Source: Flavipsychrobacter sp. (GTDB taxonomy: Bacteria > Bacteroidota > Bacteroidia > Chitinophagales > Chitinophagaceae). From it: DNA of 13,064 nucleotides. The notes under the pieces were generated by a model. That model had not been told where the DNA came from and searched no databases. It worked only from the letters and a program-made list of their open reading frames with translations. Position numbers and translations under genes: made by a program. The stretch is from NCBI GenBank assembly GCA_021156265.1, contig JAJNBR010000047.1, positions 1 through 13,064 on the forward strand, given 5' to 3'. Below are positions 12,163-13,064 of the stretch, one piece after another (positions within the stretch are counted from its first letter, which is position 1; each line of letters begins with the position of its first letter).

Positions 12163-13064
12163 TTAGTCCAGCATGTCGTCGAGTTGTTCTTTTTTTATCA
12201 TGGTGAATACTTTCTTGCCATCCGGGGTGTATTCAGGTTGCGTACAGGCAAACAGTTCATCTATCAGCGCCTGCTGGCTTTCGGGTTGCTGTATCGCAGT
12301 TTTATTGCGCGACAAGCGGCGGGCCATGCTCATCAGCAACATGTCAGCGCGTTTGGTTACTGCATCCGGCGACTCATGTTTCAGCTGCTCCACCACTTCA
12401 TCCAGCACATTTTTCTCTTCGCCTGCGGGCAACTCGGTAGGCACGCCCTGCACAGCAAAAGTGTTTTGCCCGAACGGGGCTATATCAAAACCTATCCTTG
12501 CAAGATCGGGCAGCGCTTCATTCAGCAACAGTGCATCCTGTGGCGGCAATTCGTATGAAATAGGGAACAGCAACTGTTGCGATGGTGTGCTGCCGTTATT
12601 CCACTCCTGCAGCAGGCGTTCATACCAGATACGCTCCTGTGCACGGCGAATATGTATGACCATCATTCCCGACTTAACGGTAGTCACCAGCATAGTACCC
12701 TGCACAAGCAGGATGTTGTGACCTGCACCGGCGCTATCCGTTTCGTTTTGTTTGTGCAGTTGTTGCTGTGTATGTTGTTCTATGTTTTGAGTTGCTTGCG
12801 ATACTTCGGGAGATTGTGCTATTGCATACAATTCCTTCCATTGCTGCAGGCTGTCTTTCTTCTCAATAAAATGCGCCTGGTTCTTATTGGTGAAGGCGTT
12901 GTACAGATAGCCTTTTTCAGTATTGGTGCGATGCTGGTCGGTAGCAGGTAGCTGCACCGACGACAACTGTTGTATTTCGGGATTCAAAGTGAAATCCAAT
13001 GACGGGGCAATATTGTACCTCGCCAGTGCATGCTTCACTGCAGCGTTGAGATAGGTGTACATCA
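12163..13064 (-). CDS. mutL: DNA mismatch repair protein MutL, C-terminal half (5' end beyond window)
   Basis: About 300 residues of MutL are visible; the N-terminal ATPase (GHKL) half lies beyond the right edge. The first visible methionine is internal: the text MYTYLNAAVKHAL fits the end of the ATPase/transducer region. A glutamine-rich linker (about visible residues 85-110) leads to the dimerisation domain (about 112-299). There QQLLFP (162-167) matches the sliding-clamp binding motif at the expected place, and GFDIAPFGQNTFAVQGVP (191-208) is a typical MutL_C segment. The DQHA(x)2E(x)4E metal-binding motif reads HIRRAQERIWYE (137-148), keeping both glutamates but losing Asp and His. The late CPHGRP motif reads YTPDGK. 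This may therefore be a non-nucleolytic or altered MutL. It lies just upstream of the reductase gene on the same strand. Confidence 0.9.
   Translation of the reverse strand, partial: MYTYLNAAVKHALARYNIAPSLDFTLNPEIQQLSSVQLPATDQHRTNTEKGYLYNAFTNKNQAHFIEKKDSLQQWKELYAIAQSPEVSQATQNIEQHTQQQLHKQNETDSAGAGHNILLVQGTMLVTTVKSGMMVIHIRRAQERIWYERLLQEWNNGSTPSQQLLFPISYELPPQDALLLNEALPDLARIGFDIAPFGQNTFAVQGVPTELPAGEEKNVLDEVVEQLKHESPDAVTKRADMLLMSMARRLSRNKTAIQQPESQQALIDELFACTQPEYTPDGKKVFTMIKKEQLDDMLD

Noticed and set aside
12173..12951. Plus-strand open frames opposite mutL
   Set aside because: The products are low-complexity Ser/Cys- or Phe/Leu-rich, and the minus strand carries clear MutL motifs.

Overview
The window looks like a piece of a Bacteroidetes chromosome, probably from the Chitinophagaceae or a near relative. 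Four things point there. A type IX secretion (T9SS) sorting domain closes one protein. TAnnTTTG promoter elements sit upstream of six genes. Shine-Dalgarno sequences are nearly absent. A TPP riboswitch drives a lone TonB-dependent receptor, as in the thiamin-uptake loci known from this phylum. Base composition and codon use look even across the window, and I see no transposase, integrase, phage gene, tRNA, rRNA or CRISPR array. It reads as core genome.

Layout. A short intergenic stretch with a GC-rich palindrome is followed by a MoxR-type AAA+ ATPase (minus strand), which is divergent from a 109-residue protein of unknown function. A perfect bidirectional hairpin terminator separates that gene from a 640-residue T9SS-secreted Omp28-like protein (minus). 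Next, on the plus strand, come a DUF3298-type lipoprotein and a 405-base regulatory region holding a tandem dyad repeat, a promoter and a TPP riboswitch. These lead into a TonB-dependent receptor that is probably the outer-membrane thiamin importer. After its terminator comes an apparent two-gene unit: a YugP-like membrane zinc peptidase and a CstB-like persulfide dioxygenase/sulfurtransferase (metallo-beta-lactamase, dead rhodanese, live rhodanese). A monocistronic outer-membrane beta-barrel gene follows. A second bidirectional terminator then faces a minus-strand pair: mutL (5' end outside the window) followed within a few bases by a PaaE-like ferredoxin reductase.

How the genes work together. 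Most neighbours are functionally unrelated single-gene units bounded by strong hairpin terminators. The clearest regulatory circuit is thiamin: TPP sensed by the leader RNA should shut down the receptor that imports thiamin or its precursors. The region I would look at first is 5098-5377. It combines an operator-like tandem dyad lying inside the promoter spacer, a sequence in each repeat complementary to the aptamer core, and an inverted repeat bracketing the likely start codon. The second is the MutL C-terminal domain, which keeps its clamp-binding motif but has lost the metal-binding residues of the DQHA endonuclease motif. I see no clearly new multi-gene system.
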